Counted from the first letter of the stretch, positions 27,087-35,490 are shown. The stretch is DNA of 64,000 nt from Neobacillus bataviensis (GCF_019969725.1 NZ_JAHXYW010000001.1:62001-126000), one strand, 5' to 3'. Program-made: numbers and translations. Notes: generated by a model not told the origin, from the sequence alone.

Positions 27087-27122
27087 AAAAAACGAACCCA
27101 CCGAATGGTGAGTTCGTTTTTT
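27087..27122 (+). terminator. Strong terminator
   Basis: ACGAACcCACC (27092-27102) pairs with GGTGaGTTCGT (27107-27117) around a GAAT loop, with A- and U-runs on both sides. It works in either direction. The 27123-27347 stretch beyond it is AT-rich and must hold the acyl carrier gene promoter. Confidence 0.9.
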
Positions 27123-27347
27123 GTTGATTATCCAATAAGAAAATAACAAATGATCAGAAATATTTGTTGAATTTTTTTCCTTAATGATGGTTGGGATATA
27201 TATAAACTCTCAGCTGTTTTCGTGATATTCTTTTTTTCGGATAGCCCCTATTCTAATCCAATTTGTTAATTGGAAATAGATTTATGTTTTATGTACCAAA
27301 TTAGCTTGTTATAATGGTGTCTATGATATACATAGGAGGATGCCGCA

Positions 27348-27578
27348 ATGACGACATTTGAAAAGTTAAAACCCATTATCTCAGATCAACTGGGTGTCAA
27401 TATGGAGGAAATCAAACTGGAATCATCATTCAAAGATGATTTCGTAGCTGATTCGCTTGATATGGTGGATCTGACAATGGAAATTGAAGATGAATTCGCG
27501 ATTGAAATTAGTGACAAAGTTGCAAAGACGCTTCAAACGGTTGGAGATGTCGTAAACTTTATTAACAACCGCAAATAA
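27348..27578 (+). CDS. acpP: Acyl carrier protein (stand-alone)
   Basis: 76 residues, acidic. The phosphopantetheine attachment site is ADSLDMVDL (Ser near residue 37), and the EDEFAIEISD helix III region is typical of acyl carrier proteins. The ATG follows AGGAGG. It is not next to fatty-acid synthesis genes, and its sequence differs from the usual Bacillus AcpP (DSLDMV instead of DSLDVV), so it is probably a second carrier with a specialised partner. It is monocistronic with an immediate terminator. The symbol denotes the family; this may not be the primary AcpP. Confidence 0.88.
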   Translation: MTTFEKLKPIISDQLGVNMEEIKLESSFKDDFVADSLDMVDLTMEIEDEFAIEISDKVAKTLQTVGDVVNFINNRK

Positions 27579-27610
27579 ACAGAGACCAAAATAAATAGCA
27601 AAAAAATTAT

Positions 27611-27639
27611 GAAAGGCGTAATACCTTTCTCTTTTTTTT
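27611..27639 (+). terminator. Terminator of the acyl carrier gene
   Basis: GAAAGG (27611-27616) with CCTTTC (27624-27629), followed by a run of eight T. Confidence 0.85.
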
Positions 27640-27744
27640 GCATAAAATAATATAAAATAAAAAACTATTAAAATATTTAATTGAAATTTTGGACAACCTC
27701 TTTTTCAACTTCTACTACAAATTTACCATTTTGGAGGTGTTAGG

Positions 27745-27891
27745 TTGGACGAGGAATGCAATCTCCCTTATGAAGACACCATTTTCTGTATACACTGTGG
27801 ACTTCCGATTGACTTTGGTGAACCTTATTTCATCTATGTAGAAAAAGATTTAAAAGGTCATAAGGTTTATTGCTGCGATGAATGTGCTTAA
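27745..27891 (+). CDS. Small zinc-ribbon-like protein
   Basis: A 48-residue frame starting at TTG, seven bases after GGAGG. It has a C-x2-C pair (FCIHCG) and a C-C-x2-C group at the end (YCCDECA), the pattern of a minimal treble-clef or zinc-ribbon domain. The stop is followed by a hairpin terminator with a T-run at 27912-27940, so this is a compact complete transcription unit. I do not recognise a named family. Its well placed translation signals and paired cysteines support a real gene. Confidence 0.65.
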   Translation: MDEECNLPYEDTIFCIHCGLPIDFGEPYFIYVEKDLKGHKVYCCDECA

Positions 27892-27911
27892 TGCAAATGC
27901 TTTACCTTAAT

Positions 27912-27940
27912 AAAGTGGTGACTTTACGTCACTTTTTTTT
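27912..27940 (+). terminator. Terminator of the small zinc-ribbon gene
   Basis: GTGAC (27918-27922) with GTCAC (27928-27932) followed by a long T-run. Confidence 0.8.
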
Positions 27941-28004
27941 TATTTGAGGCTGGAAATGTACAAAATATATTGCAGGGTATTTTTTTGAAAAGGAGGGAAT
28001 GAAT

Positions 28005-28673
28005 TTGAAAGAAAAAAAATTAGCTGCCGAAGAAGCCGTTCGCTACATCAAAGAAGGAATGACAGTAGGATTGGGTACCGGGTCGACTGTTTTTTATAGT
28101 TTGATGAAGTTGGGAGAACTAGTAAAGAATGGGTTAAAAATACAGGGTGTCTCTACCTCCAAATCGACAACAGCGTTGTGTGAACAGTTAGGAATTCCCT
28201 TGATATCGATTAATGAGGTCAACAGAATTGATGTAACAATCGATGGAGTAGATGAAGTAGACCACAAATTTAATGGAATTAAGGGCGGCGGCGGCGCATT
28301 GCTGTTTGAAAAAGTGGTTGCTTCTTTTTCCGATAAAGTTATTTGGGTTGCTGATTCAAGTAAGGTATCACAAAGTATCGGACATTTTCCTTTGCCTGTA
28401 GAAATCGTTCCCTTTGGCTATGTTCATGTAATAAGAACGTTGGAAAGTCATCAACTTCACCCCCAACTAAGGATGAAACAAAATGAAATCTACAAAACGG
28501 ATAGCGGGAATTACATTGTCGATCTGCACTTGAAGGAAATCGAAAATGTGGAACAATTAAGTTCATTTTTAAAAAATATGACTGGTGTTGTTGAACACGG
28601 TTTGTTTCTAAATGTTGTTGATACGTTAATTGTCGGGGATCATGATCGTGTGAACATAACTAGTGTCAAATAG
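28005..28673 (+). CDS. rpiA: Ribose-5-phosphate isomerase A
   Basis: About 222 residues. It has the RpiA signatures GLGTGSTV (substrate loop), DGVDEVD (catalytic Asp region) and GIKGGGGALLFEKVVA, and interconverts ribose-5-phosphate and ribulose-5-phosphate in the pentose phosphate pathway. TTG at 28005 is preferred because AGGAGG lies eight bases upstream; the ATG at 27999 is only two or three bases from that site. It is a single gene. Many Bacillus species carry only the RpiB-type enzyme, so this may be a second isomerase (inference). Confidence 0.92.
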   Translation: MKEKKLAAEEAVRYIKEGMTVGLGTGSTVFYSLMKLGELVKNGLKIQGVSTSKSTTALCEQLGIPLISINEVNRIDVTIDGVDEVDHKFNGIKGGGGALLFEKVVASFSDKVIWVADSSKVSQSIGHFPLPVEIVPFGYVHVIRTLESHQLHPQLRMKQNEIYKTDSGNYIVDLHLKEIENVEQLSSFLKNMTGVVEHGLFLNVVDTLIVGDHDRVNITSVK

Positions 28674-28776
28674 AAGTTTCGTTATAGCTTCAAAGAGTTT
28701 TGAAATATTTGAAACTCCTTTGTATTTTAAACGTATACTAATAAAATCTATTTTTTAAAAACATTTGGAGTTGGTT

Positions 28777-29595
28777 ATGTTGGAAACGACTGATTTTTTA
28801 AAGTCTGAATTAAAAAAGATTGAGGATTGGGAGAACGAGCAAAAGGATTTATGGTTTTGGGAGAAAATTGGCCGTCTGCCCTTTAAACTGCTGGATAAAA
28901 TTACGCCAAAATTCATCCAAGAAAAAATTGGATTGGCGATTGATGAATTAGGAAATTACATACAAACGGGAGGACAATATTTACTCAAGGAAGAAAGCAT
29001 ACTTAAGAAGTTTTCCCCGAAGGAACCTTTACCTGGGCATGAACTACTGCGAATAGAGGACCTGAATCAAGTTCCGATCGGTAAGATGGATGAGGTTGCA
29101 GATGAAATCAAAAATTCACGAACAAAATTTGCAACCATTCAGGGAGCAACAACAGGGATTGGCGGGCTGTTTACATTGGCGATTGATGTCCCTGTCCTTC
29201 TGGGATTATCCCTTAAAGTATTGCAAGAAATGGCCATTTGTTACGGATTTGATCCTAAGGAAAAGTCGGAAAGGATATTTATAGTAAAATGTTTGCAATT
29301 TTCGTCCTCTGATATTGTCGGGAAAAAGGCTATTTTAGAGGAGCTTTCTTCGTTTCAGCAAGAGAACCGGAACAATCAAATGATTTCACAATTACAAGGA
29401 TGGCGTGAAGTTGTGACTACGTATCGCGATAATTTTGGCTGGAAAAAACTCTTTCAAATGATTCCGATTGCCGGGATGATTTTCGGTGCGTTTATTAATC
29501 GCTCCTCCATTGGAGATGTGGCCGAAGCTGGTCAAATGTTATTCCGAAAGCGAAGAATATTGGAACGAATTAACCAATTAGAAAATGCCAGATGA
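28777..29595 (+). CDS. EcsC family protein
   Basis: About 272 residues. EcsC features are present: an acidic, aromatic N-terminus, a glycine-rich hydrophobic central segment (GATTGIGGLFTLAIDVPVLLG) and a second one near the end (MIPIAGMIFGAFINRS). EcsC was named from the ecsABC transporter operon but occurs alone in many genomes, as here; its activity is unknown. The ATG at 28777 lies six bases after TTGGAG. A long hairpin terminator follows. Confidence 0.85.
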   Translation: MLETTDFLKSELKKIEDWENEQKDLWFWEKIGRLPFKLLDKITPKFIQEKIGLAIDELGNYIQTGGQYLLKEESILKKFSPKEPLPGHELLRIEDLNQVPIGKMDEVADEIKNSRTKFATIQGATTGIGGLFTLAIDVPVLLGLSLKVLQEMAICYGFDPKEKSERIFIVKCLQFSSSDIVGKKAILEELSSFQQENRNNQMISQLQGWREVVTTYRDNFGWKKLFQMIPIAGMIFGAFINRSSIGDVAEAGQMLFRKRRILERINQLENAR

Positions 29596-29597
29596 TA

Positions 29598-29637
29598 AAA
29601 AGGGTCCAAATCTATTCAAATAGATTTGAACCCTTTT
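29598..29637. terminator. Bidirectional terminator
   Basis: AAAGGGT-CAAATCTAT pairs with ATAGATTTG-ACCCTTT around a short loop (29599-29636). It serves the EcsC gene and the convergent small gene at 29641. Confidence 0.9.
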
Positions 29638-29640
29638 GCT

Positions 29641-29817
29641 TCATTCGGAGTTTTCGTTTGGATCCTCCTGATAATGCTCGTTTAAAAAGGAATTCTCTCC
29701 ACTTGCAAAATTCACCGAAAGTAAACTCATTTCCGGATCAAGTCCATATAGTCCTTTAAACTCTTTATTGACCATGTCCCCACTTTGAAATTGGGGTTCT
29801 TTCTCATTTTCCTTCAT
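29641..29817 (-). CDS. Uncharacterised 58-residue acidic protein
   Basis: Translated from the ATG at 29817 after GAGGTGA. It is hydrophilic and acidic, with a PEMSLLSVNFASGENSFLNEHYQEDPNE tail section and no hydrophobic stretch. It is probably expressed, since start signal and terminator are both in place. I do not recognise the family. Small acidic proteins of this kind are common in sporeformers. Confidence 0.55.
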   Translation of the reverse strand: MKENEKEPQFQSGDMVNKEFKGLYGLDPEMSLLSVNFASGENSFLNEHYQEDPNENSE

Positions 29818-29879
29818 TTTGTTCACCTCATTTGTTTATTTTTTTTACTATTGTCTGCGTTTAGTTGAATAAAATTCTT

Positions 29880-30041
29880 CTAAAACGATAATTGGGATTT
29901 TTTAAAGCCATTAACAAAATCTTCTACGGTTTCAATCTCGTCTTCAGAAAGCTTTCGTCCCACCTGATACCTATATGCTACCAATATTTTCTGTTTAACT
30001 CCTTTAAAATCCTCCGTGTACCTGGCAATAGTTCTGAGCAT
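29880..30041 (-). CDS. Orphan 53-residue frame behind the MBL fragment
   Basis: This frame begins at an ATG without a good ribosome binding site and overlaps the end of the truncated MBL-fold frame in another phase. It encodes a basic/acidic mixed sequence ending VEDFVNGFKKSQLSF. It could be the displaced tail of a gene disrupted by deletion, or a fragment of another gene. Function unknown and reality uncertain. Confidence 0.3.
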   Translation of the reverse strand: MLRTIARYTEDFKGVKQKILVAYRYQVGRKLSEDEIETVEDFVNGFKKSQLSF

Positions 30042-30174
30042 TTGGACTTCTTGTTCCAGAATCGATCATTAAATTTTTATGCTTTCCAACGACCATCCCT
30101 AATATCGGGCGGTCTGTCTCAGAAACTGGTGTCATATACCAAAATCTCTCACCAATTTTCTTCACTTCTTGCAT
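30004..30174 (-). pseudogene. N-terminal fragment of an MBL-fold hydrolase
   Basis: From the ATG at 30174 (GGGAGGG upstream) the frame encodes 56 residues. The first 40 match the start of MBL-fold hydrolases (RFWYMTPVSETDRPILGMVVG, then LMIDSG). It then diverges and stops at 30004, well before the HxHxDH metal site that should follow about residue 65. An intact family member would be about 240 residues, so the rest has been lost by deletion or frameshift. It lies 16 bp after the membrane-protein gene and was probably part of its operon. Confidence 0.65.
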
Positions 30175-30189
30175 GACAGGGTCCCTCCC

Positions 30190-30822
30190 TTATTTTTTCG
30201 TTCTTCGGAAGTAAAATATGATTACAATTGCTGCAAAAGGGAGGAATAGCCAGAGCCAATTAAAGGCCGGGTTATTCTCTTCTTCATATGTGTCGTCATC
30301 AATACCGGTAAAATCCTCATTAGACGAGGCTGTTTCGACTATATCTGGCGCATCGGTATTCGGTTCATCTTCATTATAAGAGACAGTTTCCGAATATGAA
30401 TCTTCTTGAACTACCTCATCATCTGGTATTTGTACATCCATATCTTCTAAATCCGCAAGTGTATAAACGTTCCCTGCTTCATCTTGATATGTAGGTTCAT
30501 CATCGTATATCTCGTTTAACAGTAATACAGCCGATCCGAAAAGAAGCGTTTTGGATAGCGCATCTCCGGAAAAATACCGTACAGCTTTAGGATATTTTGT
30601 CGTGAGTGAAGAATAGGATGGCGGATTTCTTGTTGTGTTCTTGGTACTGTTGCTTGAGCTCCGATTTGTCGGTGAAGAGGCCGGAGCAGACATTTTCGGT
30701 TTGGAAACACTTGAACCAGATCTACTTGTACCGCCTGAACGTGTTTTTGCTTCTGTGAAGGTATTGCCAAGGATAAAACTCATGGCAAAGACTGCAAGCA
30801 CAGTAATTATTATTTTTTTCAT
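30190..30822 (-). CDS. Secreted, membrane-anchored Ser/Thr-rich and acidic protein
   Basis: 210 residues. A signal peptide (about 1-26) precedes a low-complexity Ser/Thr/Pro-rich region (30-75) and a short hydrophobic segment (LSKTLLFGSAVLLLNEIY). A strongly acidic linker follows (about 110-185), then a C-terminal membrane helix (WLWLFLPFAAIVIIFYF) and a basic tail (RRTKK). The layout suggests a surface-exposed stalk anchored at the C-terminus. No enzymatic motif is visible and I do not recognise the family. Confidence 0.7.
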   Translation of the reverse strand: MKKIIITVLAVFAMSFILGNTFTEAKTRSGGTSRSGSSVSKPKMSAPASSPTNRSSSNSTKNTTRNPPSYSSLTTKYPKAVRYFSGDALSKTLLFGSAVLLLNEIYDDEPTYQDEAGNVYTLADLEDMDVQIPDDEVVQEDSYSETVSYNEDEPNTDAPDIVETASSNEDFTGIDDDTYEEENNPAFNWLWLFLPFAAIVIIFYFRRTKK

Positions 30823-31017
30823 CCATTTTCCCCCAGTTACTAATATTTACAACTTAATTAATACCTTATTTTAACATTTCATTAAATTAGTGGATATCTA
30901 TTATCATTTATTTTGGAAACAATTTTCATAAATGGATGGATGCTCTTGATCTAAGAAGGAAAATTCCTATTTAGAAAGAAATAGATATAAAGATATATTA
31001 AAAAGGAGTGTTTTTCA

Positions 31018-32391
31018 TTGGATCAAGCAATTATTACATATCTTGCAGAAAACAGAGATAAGCATTTAGCAGAATTGAAGGAGTTTTTGGCGTTTCCTAG
31101 TATTAGCTCGCTTCCTGAACATAAGGATGATGTTCAAAAAGCAGCCAATTGGGTTGCGAAGTCACTTCAAGAAATCGGGATGGAAAAGGTCGAAGTCTAC
31201 CAAACGAAGGGCCACCCTGTTGTTTATGGTGAATGGTTAAAGGCTGAAGGAAAACCGACCGTTCTGATTTATGGCCACTACGATGTACAGCCCGTTGATC
31301 CGCTCCATTTATGGGACAGCCCGCCCTTTGAGGCGGAAGTTCGCGATGAGAAACTCTATGCGCGCGGGGCTAGTGATGACAAAGGCCAGGTGTTCATGCA
31401 TCTCAAAGTATTACAAGCTATTTTTAAAACAACAGGAACCCTGCCAATCAATGTTAAATTCTTGATTGAGGGCGAAGAAGAAATCGGAAGCCCTAATCTT
31501 CCTCTATTTGTTGAGGAAAACAAGGAATTATTATCATCGGATGTGATTGTTATTTCTGATACGAGCATGATGGAACGCGGTAAACCAGCGATTTGCTATG
31601 GATTAAGAGGCCTATGTGGAATACAAATTGATGTAAAAGGTCCAAAAAGCGACCTTCATTCCGGATTATACGGGGGCACGATTCAAAATCCTATCCATGC
31701 TTTAGTGGCGATTGTGAATTCATTCCACAACGAAAAAGGACAAATCACAGTGGAAGGCTTTTACGATAAAGTGGCAGATTTAACTGGTGCTGAAAAAGCC
31801 GCCTATGAATCACTGGGGATTAGCAACCAGTCCTTTATTGATCAGACAGGTGTTCCTGAACTGTTCGGTGAAGAAGGCTATACCACCTTGGAAAGAAATT
31901 GGGTCCGGCCGACACTAGAAGTGAACGGCATTTATGGCGGCTTTCAAGGTGAAGGCATAAAAACCGTTCTCCCAGCGGAAGCACATGCTAAAATCACTTG
32001 CCGACTTGTACCAGATCAAGATCCGGATGAGATTGTCGAACTCCTGCAAAAGCATGTTCAATCCCATACCCCACCGGGAGTAACAGTCAATGTTTCACTC
32101 TTTGATAAAGGCGCCGCATATGTTACACCTTTTGACCATCCGGCTATCCAAGCTGCCGGAAGAGCTTATGAAAAGGTGTATAATATTCCAACCTCCTTTA
32201 CACGTGGAGGCGGATCAATTCCAATTGTGGCCGCATTCGATCAAATTTTAGAAATACCAGTAGTTTTGATGGGATTTGGGCTGCCAGACGAAAATTTCCA
32301 TGCCCCGAATGAGCATTTCAATCTGGAAAATTTCGATAAAGGGATGGAAACTCTAACTTTTTATTGGTATGAGCTTGAACAATCACTTTAA
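31018..32391 (+). CDS. M20-family dipeptidase
   Basis: 457 residues, the usual size for M20 dipeptidases (CPG2/ArgE/DapE clan). Zinc ligands are recognisable: GHYDVQP (His and Asp) near residue 88, ARGASDDKG near 120, EGEEEIGSP (catalytic Glu and ligand) near 153, SDTSM near 180 and the final His in FHAPNEHF. The central dimerisation domain contains DLHSGLYGG. It cleaves dipeptides with an unblocked terminus in the cytoplasm. The start is TTG at 31018, after GGAG. It is monocistronic with its own terminator. Confidence 0.92.
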   Translation: MDQAIITYLAENRDKHLAELKEFLAFPSISSLPEHKDDVQKAANWVAKSLQEIGMEKVEVYQTKGHPVVYGEWLKAEGKPTVLIYGHYDVQPVDPLHLWDSPPFEAEVRDEKLYARGASDDKGQVFMHLKVLQAIFKTTGTLPINVKFLIEGEEEIGSPNLPLFVEENKELLSSDVIVISDTSMMERGKPAICYGLRGLCGIQIDVKGPKSDLHSGLYGGTIQNPIHALVAIVNSFHNEKGQITVEGFYDKVADLTGAEKAAYESLGISNQSFIDQTGVPELFGEEGYTTLERNWVRPTLEVNGIYGGFQGEGIKTVLPAEAHAKITCRLVPDQDPDEIVELLQKHVQSHTPPGVTVNVSLFDKGAAYVTPFDHPAIQAAGRAYEKVYNIPTSFTRGGGSIPIVAAFDQILEIPVVLMGFGLPDENFHAPNEHFNLENFDKGMETLTFYWYELEQSL

Positions 32392-32399
32392 AAGGCAAA

Positions 32400-32430
32400 A
32401 GGGCTGCTCCATGGGAGAAAGCCCTTTTTT
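32400..32430 (+). terminator. Terminator of the dipeptidase gene
   Basis: AGGGCT with AGCCCT arms (32400-32405, 32419-32425) followed by a T-run. Confidence 0.85.
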
Positions 32431-32439
32431 GAAACAATG

Positions 32440-32474
32440 CAAAAATAAAAAGAGTCAACACCTAAGTTGACCCT
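32440..32474 (-). terminator. Terminator of the azoreductase gene
   Basis: GTCAAC (32454-32459) with GTTGAC (32466-32471); on the minus strand CTCTTTTTATTTTT follows. Confidence 0.8.
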
Positions 32475-32483
32475 TCTGAAGAA

Positions 32484-33119
32484 TTAAAAGGTATGCGCTA
32501 AATCCTTTGCCCGAGCAATCGCATTTTCTTTAATTTCTTGTGCTTTATCAGGCTTGGCATTATGTCCTTCTACAAAAAGTCCTTCAAGTGATGGAACTCC
32601 AAAGAATTGCATCATCACATTTAAATACCGGTGTCCCATTTCCATTTCAGCAGCGGGGCCTTCAGAATAAAAACCGCCACGAGCTTGGATATGCAACGCT
32701 TTTTTATCAGTCAATAAACCAACTGGACCTTGTTCTGTGTATTTAAAGGTTTTACCAGCAACAGCAACGGCATCAAGATACGCTTTCATAACTGGCGGGA
32801 ATGAAAAATTCCAAAGCGGAGTTACAAATACATATTTATCAGCTGCAATAAATTGCTCCGATAATTCAGAGAGTCGGCCCACTTTTGCTTTCTCCTCTGA
32901 AAAAAGCTCCTTAAAGCCTTGCCCGGATCGTAGTTTCCCCCACCCGCTAAATACGTCAGCATCAATATGGGGAATATTTTCTTTAAAGAGGTCAATTTGC
33001 ACAATTTCGTCAGTTGGATTTACTTCTTTATATGTCTCGATAAATGCATTGCCGACTGCCATACTATAAGATTGCGTATGATCATGCGGATGAGCCGTAA
33101 TATATAATACTTTTGTCAT
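32484..33119 (-). CDS. azoR: FMN-dependent NADH azoreductase
   Basis: 211 residues of the AzoR flavodoxin-like family. The N-terminal phosphate loop ([16 protein letters not shown]), the [26 protein letters not shown] flavin-binding segment and the ARGGFYS segment are characteristic. The enzyme reduces azo dyes and quinones by two-electron transfer, protecting against quinone and thiol stress. It lies downstream of a MarR-type regulator gene on the same strand, and a 14-base palindrome (33150-33163) sits in its promoter region. This is the usual arrangement for MarR-controlled azoreductases such as MhqR and YodB targets. Confidence 0.93.
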   Translation of the reverse strand: MTKVLYITAHPHDHTQSYSMAVGNAFIETYKEVNPTDEIVQIDLFKENIPHIDADVFSGWGKLRSGQGFKELFSEEKAKVGRLSELSEQFIAADKYVFVTPLWNFSFPPVMKAYLDAVAVAGKTFKYTEQGPVGLLTDKKALHIQARGGFYSEGPAAEMEMGHRYLNVMMQFFGVPSLEGLFVEGHNAKPDKAQEIKENAIARAKDLAHTF

Positions 33120-33149
33120 TTCTGTCCAATCCCTTCATAATAAATATTG

Positions 33150-33163
33150 GTTGCTATAGCAAC
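33150..33163. promoter_or_regulatory. Palindromic operator candidate upstream of azoR
   Basis: GTTGCTATAGCAAC is a perfect 14-base palindrome 31 bp from the azoR start, extended on one side by TAT. The adjacent marR terminator shares the ATAGTTGC half-site, so both may bind the regulator. Confidence 0.6.
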
Positions 33164-33186
33164 TATAAGACCTGCTCATTCTAACA

Positions 33187-33212
33187 AAAAAATAGTTGCA
33201 TGTGCAACTATT
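33187..33212 (-). terminator. Hairpin overlapping the marR stop codon
   Basis: ATAGTTGCA/TGCAACTAT (33192-33200 and 33203-33211) form a near-loopless palindrome followed on the minus strand by a T-run. The TAG stop lies within it. It may double as an operator. Confidence 0.75.
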
Positions 33213-33654
33213 TTGGCTCAATACATTTCATTTCCACATTTTGTCTCATTTTTAACAATACTTGTTTCACAATTTGTTGTTCTTCCTTTGAAATTCCAGC
33301 ACACACCGTACGGTTGAATTCTTCCGCCAGCGGTTTGATGATTTCACCAATTTTTTTGCCTTTTTCAGTGAGAAATACATTAAACGAACGATTGTCAATT
33401 TCACTTATATGTCTGCTGATAAATCCCTTTTTTTCAAGATTGCATATCATACGGGCAATATTGGTTTTATCTTTTTCAAGCTTTTTAGCAATTTCAATTT
33501 GTGTCAGCCCGTCCTTTTCCCAGAGGAGCAGCAGAATTAAATTTTGTTCCGGTGCAATATTTAACGGTGCTAGCTTGGTTTTGATATAGCTGGTTAGGGT
33601 CAGGTCTGTTTGATGAATCATAATACTTAAAAAATCATTAATTACAACTTTCAT
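33208..33654 (-). CDS. MarR-family regulator upstream of azoR
   Basis: About 148 residues from the ATG at 33654, seven bases after AGGGG. The winged-helix core is clear (GLTQIEIAKKLEKDKTNIARMICNLEKKGFISRH) with the wing EIDNRSFNVFLTEKGK. One cysteine (VCAGIS) in the C-terminal dimer helix might be redox-active. It is encoded directly upstream of the azoreductase gene and most likely represses it, releasing in response to quinones or electrophiles (inference from family and context). Confidence 0.88.
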   Translation of the reverse strand: MKVVINDFLSIMIHQTDLTLTSYIKTKLAPLNIAPEQNLILLLLWEKDGLTQIEIAKKLEKDKTNIARMICNLEKKGFISRHISEIDNRSFNVFLTEKGKKIGEIIKPLAEEFNRTVCAGISKEEQQIVKQVLLKMRQNVEMKCIEPK

Positions 33655-33730
33655 GTAAAAGCCCCTATCATCTTCCATATGACCGAATTATATTGAAATT
33701 AAACCAACCTGTCAATAATTGGAACATAAT

Positions 33731-33763
33731 AAAAAAACGCTCCTTACATCAAGTAAGAAACGT
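33731..33763 (-). terminator. Terminator of the Gfo/Idh oxidoreductase gene
   Basis: ACG-CTTAC / GTAAG-ACGT arms (33737-33747, 33753-33763) followed on the minus strand by TTTTTTT. Confidence 0.75.
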
Positions 33764-33772
33764 GTCGAAAAC

Positions 33773-34717
33773 TTACATTTTCCTCAGTTCTTCAAGAATC
33801 TCCTGAGCTCTGTACCCCACTTCAAAATCATAAAGCTCTGCTTTTTGTCCATTTGCTGCTTTTACTAATTCATCAATTAAGCGATTGGGCTTTGTTTCAT
33901 CAAACGAAATGACATTAAGTTCTTCACCATTTTTTCCGCCTTTTAATTCGCCCCAGTTTTCTAGTGAAAGAATACCTTCTGAACCATATGCAGTATAACC
34001 GATATGTTCTTTACCAGCGATTTGGCTTAAGCCTTCGATTAATACTGGTGTTCCATCTTCAAGCTCACCCGTTGCGATCACGCCAGTCTCACATTTTTGG
34101 GGATCATCAGGCAATTCTAAGCGCGTTTGGATATTTTTGATAGCGCCAAATACCTTTAAAGTTTGCTGGATAAAATGGACACCGACCTCTAGTACAAATC
34201 CCCCTTGCTCTCTTTCCCCTACCCAGTCATTTTTTTGCCAGAAACGCGGCCATTCTGGAAAATGCATAGTGAGTTGTAAACGACGGAGCTTGCCAACGTA
34301 ATTTTGGCCAATCATTTCCGCAAATTTAGTGGCTCCTTGTTCATAATTAAGCGGGAAGTTCATCGCATGGATGACACCTGCTTCTTTTGCAGCTTGAGCC
34401 ATCTCTTTTGCTTCATCCAATGAGTTTGCTAAAGGCTTCTCACATAGGACGTGCTTTTTTGCTTTTAGGACATCCATCACAATGGGATGATGAAATTTCG
34501 GAGGTACCGCAACATAAATAAGGTCCACTCTTTGATCAGCAATTAAGCCTTGGTAGTCAGTATAAGTATGAACTCCACCAAGCGCATTAGATGTTTCTCT
34601 AACTAGGGACTCTAACCGATCACAAACAGCTGTGATTTCAACGTCGGGATGTTCCTTGAATTTTTTTATTAAGCGTTGACCAATGGCTCCTAAGCCAATA
34701 ATTCCGATATGTAACAT
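33773..34717 (-). CDS. Gfo/Idh/MocA-family oxidoreductase
   Basis: 314 residues. The N-terminal Rossmann fold (IGIIGLGAIGQRL) and the EKP motif (LCEKPLANS, near residue 93) define the glucose-fructose oxidoreductase/inositol dehydrogenase family. The C-terminal half is the alpha/beta substrate domain. The conserved catalytic lysine is in EKP; the second lysine/histidine pair is less clear. It probably oxidises a sugar, inositol or amino-acid derivative with NAD(P). The ATG follows AGGGAGG. It stands alone, so the substrate cannot be inferred. Confidence 0.9.
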   Translation of the reverse strand: MLHIGIIGLGAIGQRLIKKFKEHPDVEITAVCDRLESLVRETSNALGGVHTYTDYQGLIADQRVDLIYVAVPPKFHHPIVMDVLKAKKHVLCEKPLANSLDEAKEMAQAAKEAGVIHAMNFPLNYEQGATKFAEMIGQNYVGKLRRLQLTMHFPEWPRFWQKNDWVGEREQGGFVLEVGVHFIQQTLKVFGAIKNIQTRLELPDDPQKCETGVIATGELEDGTPVLIEGLSQIAGKEHIGYTAYGSEGILSLENWGELKGGKNGEELNVISFDETKPNRLIDELVKAANGQKAELYDFEVGYRAQEILEELRKM

Positions 34718-34887
34718 GAAAAATTCCTCCCTTTTTATCCTACATTATACATTATTATCAATAATAAAATGGACCTCTCGTGAGTAATTGCTCTTTTTTA
34801 AACAGCCATTATTTTAATTCTATCGTACAAACATTTCTAGCATTCTCTAATATCATTTATTAATAATTTATAAAGGTGGTGATGAAA

Positions 34888-35346
34888 GTGTGGGATCGAA
34901 ATTGGAAGAAATCAACAGGAGCATATGTATATGTTACACTCACAGGTTCTGAACCGATATTAGTAAGACCAGGTGAAAATATCCGCTTTAATCATCATGG
35001 CGCATTGGAAAATATAAGATTTTCCAAACAAAAAGGTTCCTTAACCGTTTTGAAATCCGGAGCCTATAAGATAGAGTATACTTTGTTAATAGATTGTCCC
35101 GCTTCCACTTCGGTTTATGGTATTTTCTTGAATCATTCATTGGTCCTAGAAAATCTGACTAACTTTGGCATTACAAGACAAGTGGATAATGCTACTCTTA
35201 TGCTTGTAGGACAAGCAATTATCCATATTCCCCAAAATTCCACCATTCAGCTTAAAAATATAGGATCTACAACAGATACCCTATTACCTGTACAAGCTGG
35301 CAAAAGTATAAATGCAGCTTCCTTATCGATTGTGAAGCTAAGTTGA
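34888..35346 (+). CDS. Collagen-less BclA-type C-terminal (C1q-like) domain protein
   Basis: 152 residues from the GTG at 34888. The upstream AAAGGTGGTGAT differs from the ideal ribosome site by one base, and the in-frame GTG/ATG codons inside it are too close. The sequence (GAYVYVTL..., GENIRFNHHGALENI, LKSGAYKIEYTL, GIFLNHSLVLEN, LKNIGSTTDTLL) matches the trimeric jelly-roll domain found at the C-terminus of BclA-like exosporium proteins. Here it lacks the collagen repeats. A role on the spore or cell surface is likely. It is monocistronic, followed by an imperfect hairpin at 35351-35384. Confidence 0.7.
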   Translation: MWDRNWKKSTGAYVYVTLTGSEPILVRPGENIRFNHHGALENIRFSKQKGSLTVLKSGAYKIEYTLLIDCPASTSVYGIFLNHSLVLENLTNFGITRQVDNATLMLVGQAIIHIPQNSTIQLKNIGSTTDTLLPVQAGKSINAASLSIVKLS

Positions 35347-35490
35347 AGAGAAACCTCGCTACTTTCAGGATGCGAAGTTTTTAAATTAAGAAAAATGTAA
35401 TCAGAATATCAAGGAAATGTAACCTAAATATGGGATAATCACTATTTCAAGGGGGTTTCTATCTTTAATTCAACCTAGGTGGTGCAAAGT

